Made by a program: the position numbers and the translations under genes. A DNA stretch of 64,000 nucleotides, taken from assembly GCA_902363735.1 (NCBI GenBank), contig CABJBA010000003.1, positions 372,001 to 436,000 of the forward strand, given 5' to 3'. Below the pieces are notes generated by a model. The model was not told the DNA's origin, did not search any database, and was given only the letters and a program-made list of their open reading frames with translations. Positions 8,350-17,596 of this stretch are shown here, in pieces. The first letter of the stretch is position 1. Every line of letters begins with the position of its first letter. The stretch is from Clostridiaceae bacterium. Lineage in GTDB: Bacteria; Bacillota; Clostridia; Lachnospirales; Lachnospiraceae.

Positions 8350-8823
8350 TTATTGCCGTTCACCTTTTGGGTTAGGCACCCTTTTGGATTTCTTTTCTGC
8401 TTTTAGGGGATCAGATCCGTTCTGCTGTTCTTTGTCAGATACTTTATCTGCCTCTTCCATTATGTTCTCTGTTTCAGTTTCTGGTTTTTGCAGACTTATT
8501 GTTTCTTCCGGTTTTATGCTTTCTTCTATTTCCGGTTTTGCAGTCTCAGCCATAGAAGGACGGATTATGGGCTCAATACCATCGGCAGGCCGGGCAATTA
8601 CGGTTGAGCCAATAAAATGCCCAAATGCTTTCGCCTTCTCACTTCCGGACAAGACGGAGGCTTTTACAGCCCCCACATCTCCGGTTATCTTAATGCAGCC
8701 CCAGCCTCCTGTCGTCTTTTCATATCCTTCAAGCTTTATATTTGCTGTTTTTAAGCAGACATCCGCAACCTCAATCAGACTGCCAAATCCCAGAACCTCT
8801 ATCATTCCTACTGCCTGTTTCAT
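8350..8823 (-). CDS. BMC-H shell protein with long charged C-terminal tail
   Basis: Starting at the ATG at 8823 with AAGGAG 7 bases before, the protein has 157 residues. Residues 1-~88 form a standard BMC domain ([35 protein letters not shown]). The following ~70 residues are a Glu/Lys/Pro-rich low-complexity tail ending in KRVPNPKGERQ. PduK- and CsoS1D-like or GRM BMC-H proteins carry such extensions. The tail lacks a metal-binding Cys cluster, so it is not an Fe-S PduK. It might dock cargo or link the shell to other components. Confidence 0.88.
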   Translation of the reverse strand: MKQAVGMIEVLGFGSLIEVADVCLKTANIKLEGYEKTTGGWGCIKITGDVGAVKASVLSGSEKAKAFGHFIGSTVIARPADGIEPIIRPSMAETAKPEIEESIKPEETISLQKPETETENIMEEADKVSDKEQQNGSDPLKAEKKSKRVPNPKGERQ

Positions 8824-8869
8824 CAGCACTCTCCTTCATATAGCAGATTCAGATTTTATAACCTGGCCG

Positions 8870-9673
8870 TTAAAATGTTGCAATTCCTGCCGCAATAGGC
8901 TCCATTCCCATAGACCGGAATACATTAATTCCCACTTCCCTGGCTGCCATAACCGATTGCCTTACAGCTCCTGAATCACCTGTTACAGTAATAATAATCT
9001 GGTTTGACCAACCGGTGGATTCTACATCCAGATAGTTGACCAGGTCAACATTGGCTGCTTTCAATGCATAATCAGCCATAATAAGGCCGATTGCCGCAGG
9101 TCCGCCAACGATAATTCCAAAAGACTTTCCTACTTCAGCGCCAAAAATATTGTTTAATGCATAACTTGCACGAGATGTATAATGGAACTCGATATGACCG
9201 GCATCTGTAAAAAATACATCCCCGAAATGCTTATCCACTGCTTCCAGTGTGATTTCTACCGCTCTGCGCGCATCTGATACATCGCGGGCTGCAAATATAA
9301 TGGTAGCTCCCTGTCCTGCTCCTCCCTTACAGTCACGTGCCAGCTGAATTGACACAATTTCCGTATTGGTTGCCTTAACCGCATCATCAGCCGCCCATAT
9401 GTGGGGAGCCCCTCCTGTTCTGGCACTGACAAATCCAATGGCACTGTATTCTGCATTTAGTCCCACTCCTTTTCTGAGCTGGGGGTCGAGATTGGCAATG
9501 ACAAGCCCCACGGTATCTCCCTCAGTACTGCCTACAAATTCGGTAATGGGTGTCACTTTTTTCAATTCAGGGGCTACGCTTTTCTGGTTTTCTGCTTTAT
9601 TTCCGTCCTGTCCCTGTTTCATAATTTCCTTTTCTGTCTCTGCAATGATCTTATTTAACAATTCCGTATTCAC
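8870..9673 (-). CDS. pduB: PduB-like tandem BMC (BMC-T) shell protein
   Basis: 267 residues containing two BMC domains, with a ~40-residue polar N-terminal extension (TEKEIMKQGQDGNKAENQ) before EFVGSTEGDTVGLVIANLD. This is the PduB layout; PduB N-termini bind the enzymatic core in known systems. The second domain shows GKSFGIIVGGPAAIGLIMADYALKAA split by the pore-forming region. It forms trimers that tile the facets. A GGAGG site precedes the ATG. It lies 23 bases downstream of the PduA-like gene. Confidence 0.93.
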   Translation of the reverse strand: MNTELLNKIIAETEKEIMKQGQDGNKAENQKSVAPELKKVTPITEFVGSTEGDTVGLVIANLDPQLRKGVGLNAEYSAIGFVSARTGGAPHIWAADDAVKATNTEIVSIQLARDCKGGAGQGATIIFAARDVSDARRAVEITLEAVDKHFGDVFFTDAGHIEFHYTSRASYALNNIFGAEVGKSFGIIVGGPAAIGLIMADYALKAANVDLVNYLDVESTGWSNQIIITVTGDSGAVRQSVMAAREVGINVFRSMGMEPIAAGIATF

Positions 9674-9696
9674 AGTCAGAACCTCCTTTTATTTAA

Positions 9697-9975
9697 TTAG
9701 CCGATTTTAGGCAAGATTTTTTCCACATCTGTATGAGGGCGAGGAATAACATGTACAGATACCACTTCCCCCACATTTCTTGCTGCAGCCACACCTGCAT
9801 CTGTAGATGCCTTTACTGCACCCACGTCACCTCTGACCATGACTGTCACAAGCCCGGAACCTATTTTCTCATATCCGACCAAAGCTACATTTGCTGCCTT
9901 AACCATAGCGTCCGCCGCTTCAACTGCCGGTACCAATCCTTTTGTTTCAATCATGCCTAATGCTTCCTGTCCCAT
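9697..9975 (-). CDS. pduA: PduA-like hexameric BMC-H shell protein
   Basis: 92 residues, the size of the canonical single-domain hexamer. It begins [20 protein letters not shown] and contains the [13 protein letters not shown] loop and VIPRPH C-terminus typical of PduA/EutM. It is expected to be the major facet protein and small-molecule pore. It follows the glycyl radical enzyme by 81 bases, with GGAGG upstream of the ATG. Confidence 0.95.
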   Translation of the reverse strand: MGQEALGMIETKGLVPAVEAADAMVKAANVALVGYEKIGSGLVTVMVRGDVGAVKASTDAGVAAARNVGEVVSVHVIPRPHTDVEKILPKIG

Positions 9976-10056
9976 TTTGTTACCTCCGTTTATAAAATAT
10001 TATTTAATTATGATTCTGCATCCTAAGGTTTTACAATTTCACATATTCAGCTATTA

Positions 10057-12462
10057 TTATGACATTTCAATAATCTCAGTACGGGTAATGATATCTTCCT
10101 GCAGATCCGGATCAAGCCCTACAAACAATGCACTGTAGCCTGCAACTCTTACAACCAGATCCCTGTATTTATCCGGGTTTTTCTGGGCATCTCTCAGTTT
10201 TTTTGAACTGACCACATTGTACTGTACATGAAGTCCTTTTGAATAAAAATAATGCTTCATAAGAACCTCTAATGCGGCTTCTCCCTTTTCCCCGTCAACT
10301 GCACTGGGATGGAATTTCATATTTAAAAGCGTACCATTTGAGTTTATAAAATGGTCGATTTTAGCTGCTGAATTAAGGAGTGCCGTAGGGCCGTTTTTAT
10401 CACGCCCATGAACCGGAGAAATACCGTCTGCCAAAGGCTGTCCTGCTTTTCTTCCATCTGCCGATGCGGCCATTCCCATTCCCATTGGAACATTTGCTGA
10501 TACGGGATACAGCCCCGGACTATAAGGTCCCCTGATGCCGTCAGACTCTTCTGTCATCTGGCAGTAGCGTTCTGCTACCCATGAGGCAATACCATCAACT
10601 TCCTCATTATCATTTCCATATTGGGGTGTCTCAGCAAGAATCCTGTTTCGCAGAACTTCCTGTCCTTCCCAGTTATTTTTGAGAATTTCCAGAAATTCCT
10701 GTTTTCCAATTACTTTTTCATCAAATACAAATTTCTTAATGGCCATCATGGCATCGGCCGTGTTGCTGACACCTACACCTGCAGTACCGGTTGCGTTATA
10801 TTTTGCTCCGCCGTCTGTCACGTCCAACCCCCTGTCCACACATGGTTCCATTCCGCATGAAAGGAAGGGAAGGGGAATATTCTCCTGATGCACAATATCT
10901 GCCGTATTGGTAATAACAGTAAACTGATCAACAAAGTATTTCAATTGAATGTCATATGCCTTCTTCAGATCATCAAAGGTATCAAAATCAGCTAAATGTC
11001 CGGTATGAGGACCTGTCTGTTTTCCAGTCATCATATTTTCGCCATCATTGATTGCATATTCAAGGCATGCAGGCATACTGAAGAACGGCGCATCACCGGT
11101 ACCTCCGGATTCCGCATATTCATAGCCCTGGGCCCCTGGTTCAACACAGCCTACAATTGCGTAATCTCTGGCGTCCTCAATAGTCTTTCCTCTGTTTAAC
11201 ATTCCGGGAATGATGATTTCATCATTGTAAAGAGCGGGCATTCCAATTCCGGATTTTGTGACCTCAATGATTTTCTTCCAAAGTTCTTCCGGTGTATTAT
11301 TCCACAGCCTGGCTGAGATTGAGGGCTGGTGCAGGCCAACATTCTTGGATGCTTCCAGACACATATATGACAAATCATTGGTTGCATCTTTCCCCTCCCT
11401 TGTCTGGCCGCCTACACACATATTCTGAAACATGGGATATCCGCCAAAGGCTCTGGTTGCCCCAATTGGACGTACTTTGTTGATTTCTGCCAGTTTAAGC
11501 CACAAGCACTCCAAAACTTCCATTGCCTGGTCACTGTTGATTCTTCCCGCCTTTAAATCTTCTGCGTAGGTGGGATACATATACTGGTCAAAGCGCCCTG
11601 GAGAAATAGAGTGTCCACTGGACTCAAGCTGCAGTATCAGCTGAAAGAAATAAAATGACTGGCAGGCTTCTCTGAACGTTCCTGCCGGATAAGCAGGTAC
11701 ACGGTCACATATTTTTGCAATTTCAAGAAGTTCTCTTTTCCTGAACACATTTTCTTCTTTTAACGCCATCTCTACGGCTTTTTCTGCATACCGTTTGGCA
11801 AAGGCAATGGCTGCATCACACACAATACAAACAGCTCTCCAGAAGTTATGCTTATCTATATCTCTCCCCTGAGTAGGAATTCCCATTTCCTTAAGCTTAT
11901 TCTCCGCATCTTCTTTAATCTGAAGAAAACCTTTTTCCAGTATCTTTTTATAATTTGGAGAATAATGTCCTACTCCAGAGCAAATAACTACGTCCGGAGC
12001 AAATGTATAAACTGCTGATGTTGCAATTGCATCATATGCCTCTTCGGGCAAACGCGCTTTTACCAGATCATTAACCGTTTTTCCATTCCAAAATCCCTGA
12101 ATCTCACGTAGCTCTCTCTTTGTGTCTTCATCAATTAAAAAACGGTCTGCATCTCGTTCTTCGAAAGGTTCATTTTCCATTTCTTTAATAATCCAGTCAA
12201 ATGAAAACTCCGGAAAAATTGGAGAGAAACGGGACTTCTTTGCCTGATTTCCAACTACAAGCTCATCCTGGCCAATCCAAATTGTCATCTCTTCAAGAAT
12301 TCGCTTCAGTGTCTTAGCTCTGCGCAGAATTGCCGGGTCAGACTGATATTCCTGATAGCATTTTGTTACAATTGCAGCCCGTTCTGAGCAGATTCCAGGA
12401 CTGCTGTGGAAATATCTGTTTTTAAGAACCATTGTTCTCGGTGATATCCCTTTGCTAAACAT
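10057..12462 (-). CDS. glycyl radical enzyme, dehydratase/lyase type, substrate unassigned
   Basis: 801 residues with both catalytic hallmarks: GCVEP with the thiyl cysteine C439 and E441, and the radical glycine G775 in RVAGYSALF near the C-terminus. H166 (GVGHYSPNY) and H284-S285 (SGHSISPGRFDQ) align by spacing with substrate-binding residues known for B12-independent glycerol dehydratase. However, the loop after Cys has four extra residues: the nearest Asp is D457, 18 after Cys, where I recall 14 in glycerol/propanediol dehydratases. The YTQWP segment of choline lyases is absent. No N-terminal encapsulation extension is visible. The product is probably an aldehyde, since the aldehyde and alcohol dehydrogenase genes lie directly upstream in the same operon. 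Confidence 0.95.
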   Translation of the reverse strand: MFSKGISPRTMVLKNRYFHSSPGICSERAAIVTKCYQEYQSDPAILRRAKTLKRILEEMTIWIGQDELVVGNQAKKSRFSPIFPEFSFDWIIKEMENEPFEERDADRFLIDEDTKRELREIQGFWNGKTVNDLVKARLPEEAYDAIATSAVYTFAPDVVICSGVGHYSPNYKKILEKGFLQIKEDAENKLKEMGIPTQGRDIDKHNFWRAVCIVCDAAIAFAKRYAEKAVEMALKEENVFRKRELLEIAKICDRVPAYPAGTFREACQSFYFFQLILQLESSGHSISPGRFDQYMYPTYAEDLKAGRINSDQAMEVLECLWLKLAEINKVRPIGATRAFGGYPMFQNMCVGGQTREGKDATNDLSYMCLEASKNVGLHQPSISARLWNNTPEELWKKIIEVTKSGIGMPALYNDEIIIPGMLNRGKTIEDARDYAIVGCVEPGAQGYEYAESGGTGDAPFFSMPACLEYAINDGENMMTGKQTGPHTGHLADFDTFDDLKKAYDIQLKYFVDQFTVITNTADIVHQENIPLPFLSCGMEPCVDRGLDVTDGGAKYNATGTAGVGVSNTADAMMAIKKFVFDEKVIGKQEFLEILKNNWEGQEVLRNRILAETPQYGNDNEEVDGIASWVAERYCQMTEESDGIRGPYSPGLYPVSANVPMGMGMAASADGRKAGQPLADGISPVHGRDKNGPTALLNSAAKIDHFINSNGTLLNMKFHPSAVDGEKGEAALEVLMKHYFYSKGLHVQYNVVSSKKLRDAQKNPDKYRDLVVRVAGYSALFVGLDPDLQEDIITRTEIIEMS

Positions 12463-12490
12463 AATTTTCTTCCTTTCTTAATACTATTTA

Positions 12491-13618
12491 TTATTCAAAT
12501 GCCCGTCTGTAAAGGCACTTGATATCTTCCATAACCGGTTGGCACGGATTTGTCGGTGTACACCTGTCATTTATGGCATTTTCAGCCATCTCATCAAGCC
12601 TTGCTTCTAATTCTTCCCTGCTTACTCCTGCCTGGCTGATATTCATAGGAACCCCCATGATGGCTTTTAAAGCATTGATCCCCTTTATCAGCAAATCGCA
12701 CCCTTGTTCCGGAGATTCTGCACGAAGTCCCAGAGTCTCAGCCATGTCGGAATACCTTTTTTTCGCCACAGAACTGTTGCCTGCATTATAAGAAATAACA
12801 TAAGGCATAAGTATGGCATTGGCGCGGCCATGAGGAATATGAAATGCACCTCCCAAAGCATGAGCCATACTGTGAATTAATCCAAGAGAAGCATTGGAAA
12901 AACCAATCCCAGCCATACAAGAGGCATTGTGCATCTTTTCTCTTGCAGTCTTGTTCGTCCCGTCGTGATAAGCTTCCGGCAGATAATCAAAGACTAATTT
13001 TACCGCTTTCTCACTTAAGGCATCGGTAAAATCACTGGCATCGGTTGAAACATAAGCCTCCAGTGCATGACATAGAACATCCAAACCCGTATCCGCGGTT
13101 ACTGCCGGGGGAACTGATGAAACAAACTGTGAGTCAACAAGAGCCACGTCTGGGATTAACCAATCGTCTACTAAGGCAAGCTTGCTGCTGCCGATGGTAA
13201 CAATTGCAAAGGAGGTCACTTCAGAGCCTGTACCACTGGTTGTCGGAACCGCCACAAACAGCGGCTTTTCAAATTTTTCTCCTGCTTTTTCGCTTATCTG
13301 CCAAAGAGAATACAGTATGCTTTTTGCAGTATCTATGGAAGAGCCGCCTCCTATGGCCACCACTAAATCCGGAGAAAACTCCTTCAATGCTTTTACGCCA
13401 AGGGCAACTGTCTCATAAGATGGATCTGGCTTTACCTGAGAAAAAATATCATATTTTATTCCTGACTTTTCCAGCTTGTCAGTAATCTGATCCACCGCTT
13501 TAATTTTTACCATCATTTCATCGGTTACTATAAAAGCTTTTTTCTTGCGGAGGGAATCTATCCAGTCCACTGCATCTGCTCCGAAATAGATATCACTTTT
13601 AACCAAAAATTTCTGCAT
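12491..13618 (-). CDS. iron-containing alcohol dehydrogenase, PduQ-like
   Basis: 375 residues, the usual size of group III metal-dependent alcohol dehydrogenases. NAD-binding GGGSSIDTAKS and metal-binding segments DTGLDVLCHALEAY and HSMAHALGGAFHIPHG are present, giving the Asp/His ligands. In a microcompartment it would reduce the aldehyde to an alcohol, regenerating NAD+ for the neighbouring aldehyde dehydrogenase. It lies 28 bases before the glycyl radical enzyme and 40 after the aldehyde dehydrogenase, with AGAGG before the ATG. Confidence 0.93.
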   Translation of the reverse strand: MQKFLVKSDIYFGADAVDWIDSLRKKKAFIVTDEMMVKIKAVDQITDKLEKSGIKYDIFSQVKPDPSYETVALGVKALKEFSPDLVVAIGGGSSIDTAKSILYSLWQISEKAGEKFEKPLFVAVPTTSGTGSEVTSFAIVTIGSSKLALVDDWLIPDVALVDSQFVSSVPPAVTADTGLDVLCHALEAYVSTDASDFTDALSEKAVKLVFDYLPEAYHDGTNKTAREKMHNASCMAGIGFSNASLGLIHSMAHALGGAFHIPHGRANAILMPYVISYNAGNSSVAKKRYSDMAETLGLRAESPEQGCDLLIKGINALKAIMGVPMNISQAGVSREELEARLDEMAENAINDRCTPTNPCQPVMEDIKCLYRRAFE

Positions 13619-13658
13619 TCTTTATTTCCTCTCCCCATAATCTTTCATAACCGCCATA

Positions 13659-15290
13659 TTATGAAGCTTCATTAAGCTTCTCCATAACTTTCTTTAAAAG
13701 AAGCGCCACCTGTTCATCCGTTTCATCAAGGAAGTTATTCTCTGCACCGGAATTTTCTACCTGGTCAATACTTTCCCTGTGCTCAGGGCAATCAAACCTG
13801 GTGTCCTTCTCCGCTTCTAGAAATCTGGTGTCCTGCTCCGGTTGAGCAAAACGATTATCCTGGGTTTCACAAGATGAAATAAATCTGGTATCAAGTTCCT
13901 GAACCGGGGAAACCGGAACCGTTCTTAATTCTTCCAGTTCTTTTACGCCATAGGCTGCCTTTCTGACATTAATCAGATTAAGCGGAGAGACATTGTCAGA
14001 AGTGGAACCGCCTCCTACTGCACCGCAGCCCAGGGTAAGTGCAGGAGTAATGTTTGTGGTTGCACCAATTCCGCCTAAAGCCGCAGGAGTGTTGACAAGC
14101 ACTCTGGACACCGGCTTCTTAAGAATAAATTCCCGTATAATTTCTTCATTTTGAGAGTGAATCACCATTGTGTGACCCTGTCCCTCATTTTCCAGAAGGC
14201 TGATACATAAATCACAGGCAGACTGCCAGTCTTTTGCACTGTAAAGGGCCAGTATTGGACAAAGTTTTTCTCTGGAAAACGGATTGTTATGAGAAACTGT
14301 ACTTTGTGGAGATATAAGCACTCTGGTGTCTGCTGACACATTGATGCCCGCCATTTTTGCTACTTCTTCAGCCGTCTTTCCAACAATGGCAGGATTGATG
14401 GTGCCATTTGCACGAAGCAATAATTTAGAAATCTTATCCGATTGTTCTTCTGACAGGATATAACCTCCTGCTTTTACGATTTCAGCCAAAACCTTATCAC
14501 AAATTTCCTCTTCCATAACAATTGACTGTTCTGAGGCACATATAACACCATTGTCAAAAGTCTTGCTTTCAAAAATTCTTTTCACCGCAAGGGGTATATC
14601 GGCTGACTTTTCAATAAATGCCGGTCCATTTCCCGGTCCCCCGCTTATAGTGGGTGTCCCTGATTTGTAAGCCGCCCTCACCATTGCCTGGCCTCCGGTT
14701 GCCAATATGAGAGCAGTATCCTTATGCTGCATGATTTCTCTTGTTCCCTCCAGTGTAAGAGTATTAAGATAGCTGACACAGCCTTCCGGTGCCCCTGCTT
14801 CGATTGCTGCAGAAATTATGATATCAAGTGCTGCTTTGCTGCATTTCTGAGCATTGGGGTGGGGAGAAAATACAATTGCATTTCCCGACTTAAGTGCAAT
14901 AAGGGATTTATATATAGCCGTTGACGTAGGGTTAGTAGACGGTATCAATGCGCAGACTACGCCAATTGGCACACCCACACTAATGGTTTGACTTACCTTA
15001 TCTTCTTCAATGATTCCTACTGCCTTCATGTCTTTTATGTACTCATAAACCCTTTGACTGGCAAATAAGTTCTTAACAATCTTATCCTGTTTATTGCCAA
15101 ATCCAGTTTCTTCCACTGCCATTTCTGCCAGCATTTCTGCTTTTGCAGCTGTAACAGCAGAAACATGGGAAACGATTGCATCCAGCTGCTGCTGGGAAAA
15201 ACCTGCCAGTATTTTCTGTGCAGCCCTCGCCCTTTCTACAAGTTTTCTGGCCTCTTGAATGGAAATTAAATCCTTATCAAAACATTCCAT
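13659..15290 (-). CDS. CoA-acylating aldehyde dehydrogenase with encapsulation tail
   Basis: 543 residues. Residues 1-~460 are a PduP/EutE-type acylating aldehyde dehydrogenase with catalytic C251 in [10 protein letters not shown] and a [10 protein letters not shown] loop. It oxidises the aldehyde to acyl-CoA with NAD+ and CoA. The extra C-terminal ~80 residues contain four DTRF/DNRF motifs at 467, 478, 487 and 496 in an acidic linker. They end in a predicted amphipathic helix ([17 protein letters not shown]) that looks like an encapsulation peptide. It is the first gene of the operon, with AAGGAGG upstream of the ATG. The repeats are not part of the usual family architecture. Confidence 0.94.
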   Translation of the reverse strand: MECFDKDLISIQEARKLVERARAAQKILAGFSQQQLDAIVSHVSAVTAAKAEMLAEMAVEETGFGNKQDKIVKNLFASQRVYEYIKDMKAVGIIEEDKVSQTISVGVPIGVVCALIPSTNPTSTAIYKSLIALKSGNAIVFSPHPNAQKCSKAALDIIISAAIEAGAPEGCVSYLNTLTLEGTREIMQHKDTALILATGGQAMVRAAYKSGTPTISGGPGNGPAFIEKSADIPLAVKRIFESKTFDNGVICASEQSIVMEEEICDKVLAEIVKAGGYILSEEQSDKISKLLLRANGTINPAIVGKTAEEVAKMAGINVSADTRVLISPQSTVSHNNPFSREKLCPILALYSAKDWQSACDLCISLLENEGQGHTMVIHSQNEEIIREFILKKPVSRVLVNTPAALGGIGATTNITPALTLGCGAVGGGSTSDNVSPLNLINVRKAAYGVKELEELRTVPVSPVQELDTRFISSCETQDNRFAQPEQDTRFLEAEKDTRFDCPEHRESIDQVENSGAENNFLDETDEQVALLLKKVMEKLNEAS

Positions 15291-15330
15291 GAATTTCCTC
15301 CTTGTTTCGTTTTGTGTTTTACATCCTATT

Positions 15331-15412
15331 GTTTGGCCAAACCGTATGTAAATTTACACAATTACTAGCTAAAAACTAGCTTTATTATATACATTTTTTC
15401 TTATTTGATCTG
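15331..15412 (-). promoter_or_regulatory. predicted promoter region of microcompartment operon
   Basis: On the minus strand a TATAAT box lies at 15389-15384, with no recognisable -35 element 17 bases upstream, as expected of an activator-dependent promoter. Two perfect 12-base palindromes follow between it and the first gene: TGTAAATTTACA (15347-15358) and GTTTGGCCAAAC (15331-15342). A direct repeat ACTAGCT occurs twice next to the -10 box. The encoded AraC-type response regulator is the likely activator; which element it binds is unknown. Confidence 0.5.
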
Positions 15413-15499
15413 GTTTTTAAATGACTACTTCTTGTTAATTCTTGTCTTTCTTTTATTTGACTCTGTTTAATTTTTGATTATTTTGCACTTTTCGGTAGT

Positions 15500-15537
15500 T
15501 CTCAATGATTATTCAAGTATATCTCAAATCATTGAGA
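15500..15537. promoter_or_regulatory. 11-base inverted repeat, possible operator
   Basis: TCTCAATGATT at 15500-15510 is perfectly repeated in inverse as AATCATTGAGA at 15527-15537. No T-run follows on either strand, so it is not a standard terminator. It lies about 110 bases upstream of the predicted -10 box of the microcompartment operon. Confidence 0.4.
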
Positions 15538-15568
15538 GACTTACCAAAGAGAAAACAGCATCAAAAAG

Positions 15569-15625
15569 AGGTAACCGGTATCTTGCTGACAAGACACTGG
15601 TTACCTCTTTAAATTTTTAATCTCA
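15569..15625 (-). terminator. rho-independent terminator of the sugar operon
   Basis: AAAGAGGTAACCAGT pairs with ACCGGTTACCTCTTT around a ~16-base loop and is followed on the minus strand by TTTTTGATG. It ends the operon that begins near 22849, 28 bases after its last stop codon. Confidence 0.85.
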
Positions 15626-15652
15626 TAAGCAACATTTTACTATTAATTATCT

Positions 15653-16678
15653 TTACTCAGCTTCAAAAAACACATTACCGATGACCGGTACAATACTTCT
15701 TGTTTTAGAGGAACAGAAAATTGCATCCACCAGAGCCATGCTCATCCATGCATCGTTCACATGTATATAATCCTGATCTCCTTTTTCCATAGCATGATAA
15801 AACTCCTGGATGATTGTCCCGTGACTGGCTCCGTAATAAAATTTGGTTCCAGGCAGCTGTTGGTCTTCAGCCAGCAGTTCCCAATCCTTATCCTGTTTAA
15901 TCTGATATAAAGAATTGTTTTGGATCAGAAACTCACCTTGTTCCAGTTCTGCCTGAATGGATACTGAGTCGTTTTTATAATTGCCGTTCGTCGCAAAAAA
16001 CAGTCCTGAAGCTTCACTTTCAAAGGTGAGCTTTGCCGCAACCGTATCCTCCACTTCTATATCATAATCAAGAAGCTGTCCAGCCATAGCCTTTAATTCT
16101 TTAATTTCACCTCCCAGATAATACAAAAGGTCCAGGGTGTGTACAGATTGGTTCAGCATAACTCCACTTCCCGCCTCTTTCCACGTTCCCCGCCATGGCT
16201 TCTTTTCATAATATTCTTTTGCTCTCTTCCAGGGAACAAACCCCCGGATTCCTGTCAGCTTTCCATATTCTCCGCTGTCAATCAATTTCTTTAAGCATTC
16301 CGTAGTTTTATTCCTGCGGTTTTGCAGACAGATTCCGATCCGCACCTGAGGATTTGATTTTTCCAGCTCAGCAAAAGCAATTGCTTCTTTTATATCAACT
16401 GCCATGGGTTTTTCACAAAACACATGAATCCCTCTCATTACTGCCTCATGGGCAACTGGATAATGGAGATAATGCGGAAGACATAAATGTACACAGTCGG
16501 GTTTTTCTTTTTCCATCATCTCTGAATAATCCGAATAGAACGGGACTTCCGGATATGCAGACTGTTTACACGTCTCCTTATCACATACAGCACCAAGGAA
16601 GATTCCCGATGATGACTTTATGGCATTGATATGAATCGGTGCTATGTCTCCAAGCCCTATTACAGCAATTTTCTTCAC
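15653..16678 (-). CDS. Gfo/Idh/MocA-family oxidoreductase (copy 1)
   Basis: 341 residues from a GTG at 16678, preferred over the GTG at 16687 because GAGG lies 8 bases before it. It has the Rossmann motif IAVIGLGDIAPIH and the family segment HVFCEKPMAVD with the EKP catalytic lysine motif, plus an active-site region SVHTLDLLYYLGG. The family oxidises or reduces hydroxyls of sugars, inositols and glycosides with NAD(P). It is the last gene of the sugar operon, and its substrate is unknown. The paired TIM-barrel gene ends only 10 bases upstream. Confidence 0.9.
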   Translation of the reverse strand: MKKIAVIGLGDIAPIHINAIKSSSGIFLGAVCDKETCKQSAYPEVPFYSDYSEMMEKEKPDCVHLCLPHYLHYPVAHEAVMRGIHVFCEKPMAVDIKEAIAFAELEKSNPQVRIGICLQNRRNKTTECLKKLIDSGEYGKLTGIRGFVPWKRAKEYYEKKPWRGTWKEAGSGVMLNQSVHTLDLLYYLGGEIKELKAMAGQLLDYDIEVEDTVAAKLTFESEASGLFFATNGNYKNDSVSIQAELEQGEFLIQNNSLYQIKQDKDWELLAEDQQLPGTKFYYGASHGTIIQEFYHAMEKGDQDYIHVNDAWMSMALVDAIFCSSKTRSIVPVIGNVFFEAE

Positions 16679-16688
16679 AACAGCCACC

Positions 16689-17567
16689 TCACTTTATTTC
16701 CTTCAGTAAATCCTGTAATGCATGATATTGCATACGGTAAGCCTCTGCACCGTTTTCAGCTTTATCCTCTTTAATGATTTCTTTTGCCTCTTTCGTTTCA
16801 AGAGACGCCAGAGAATCAAATACCGCCAGATGAGGCTCCAGAGTAAGAAAACCTGTATAACCGTCCACGAGGATTGCCTCTTTTAAAATTTCTTTTATTT
16901 TTCCATCTCCGGTGCCGCAGACTACATTTTCCTGCTGATGAGCCAGTGCATCCTTTATATGAATATATTTAACATACGGCTTTAATTGTTTGTATGCACG
17001 CATCGGATCCACTCCGCACTGAACAAAATTCGCAAAGTCAAATGCAGAGGCAAAATGCGGATCCTTCATGGATTCCATAAGTTCTCTGCAGCGCATATCC
17101 GTATCACCATATATTTCTTTTTCATTTTCATGGATCAGTATAATGTTATATTTCCTTGCAATATCCAAAAAACCACTTAGCTTTTTCAGTACCTGACCGG
17201 TAAACACTTCTGGCTTTTGAGCTTCCGGCATATAAAAACTAAAGATTCTTATGTATGCGCAGTTTAAAGCACAGCTTATTCTGCACAGTTCATCCAGCTG
17301 TTTCAACTGACGCTTATATCCCTGCTCATCATCAATCTTTATTTTGCCCACTGGCGAACCAAGGGAAGATACCACGATCCCTTTTTGTCTAAGCCGGGGA
17401 ATCAGATCTTTCTCCGCTTCTTCCAGCGTAAAGTCAGCGATTCCCTTTCCATCTGCACTCCGTAAGGAAATATATTTCATTCCAAGCCCGCTCACTGTTT
17501 CCAGCTGCATATCAAAATCCGAACTTATTTCATCTGCAAATCCTGAAATAAAAATCTGTTCCGGCAT
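16689..17567 (-). CDS. sugar isomerase/epimerase-like TIM barrel (copy 1)
   Basis: 292 residues from the ATG at 17567, which has AGGAGG 7 bases before. It belongs to the xylose-isomerase-like TIM barrel family: start FISGFADEISSDFDMQLE, metal-binding glutamate in ILIHENEKE, HIKDAL and FLTLEPHL near the C-terminus. Members include IolE/IolI, tagatose epimerases and 3-keto-glycoside lyases. It lies between the two Gfo/Idh genes. Substrate and exact reaction cannot be read from the sequence. Confidence 0.87.
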   Translation of the reverse strand: MPEQIFISGFADEISSDFDMQLETVSGLGMKYISLRSADGKGIADFTLEEAEKDLIPRLRQKGIVVSSLGSPVGKIKIDDEQGYKRQLKQLDELCRISCALNCAYIRIFSFYMPEAQKPEVFTGQVLKKLSGFLDIARKYNIILIHENEKEIYGDTDMRCRELMESMKDPHFASAFDFANFVQCGVDPMRAYKQLKPYVKYIHIKDALAHQQENVVCGTGDGKIKEILKEAILVDGYTGFLTLEPHLAVFDSLASLETKEAKEIIKEDKAENGAEAYRMQYHALQDLLKEIK

Positions 17568-17596
17568 CCGTTTTCCTCCTGCCCTTATTTCTCTGG

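Noticed and set aside
10057..12462. Choline trimethylamine-lyase
   Set aside because: The segment after the catalytic Cys lacks the YTQWP-type motif and the choline-binding Asp position is His166.
10057..12462. Isethionate sulfite-lyase
   Set aside because: Positions aligned by spacing with its sulfonate-binding Arg and Gln are hydrophobic here, and no sulfite or taurine genes are nearby. This relies on remembered residue numbers, so it is a moderate rejection.
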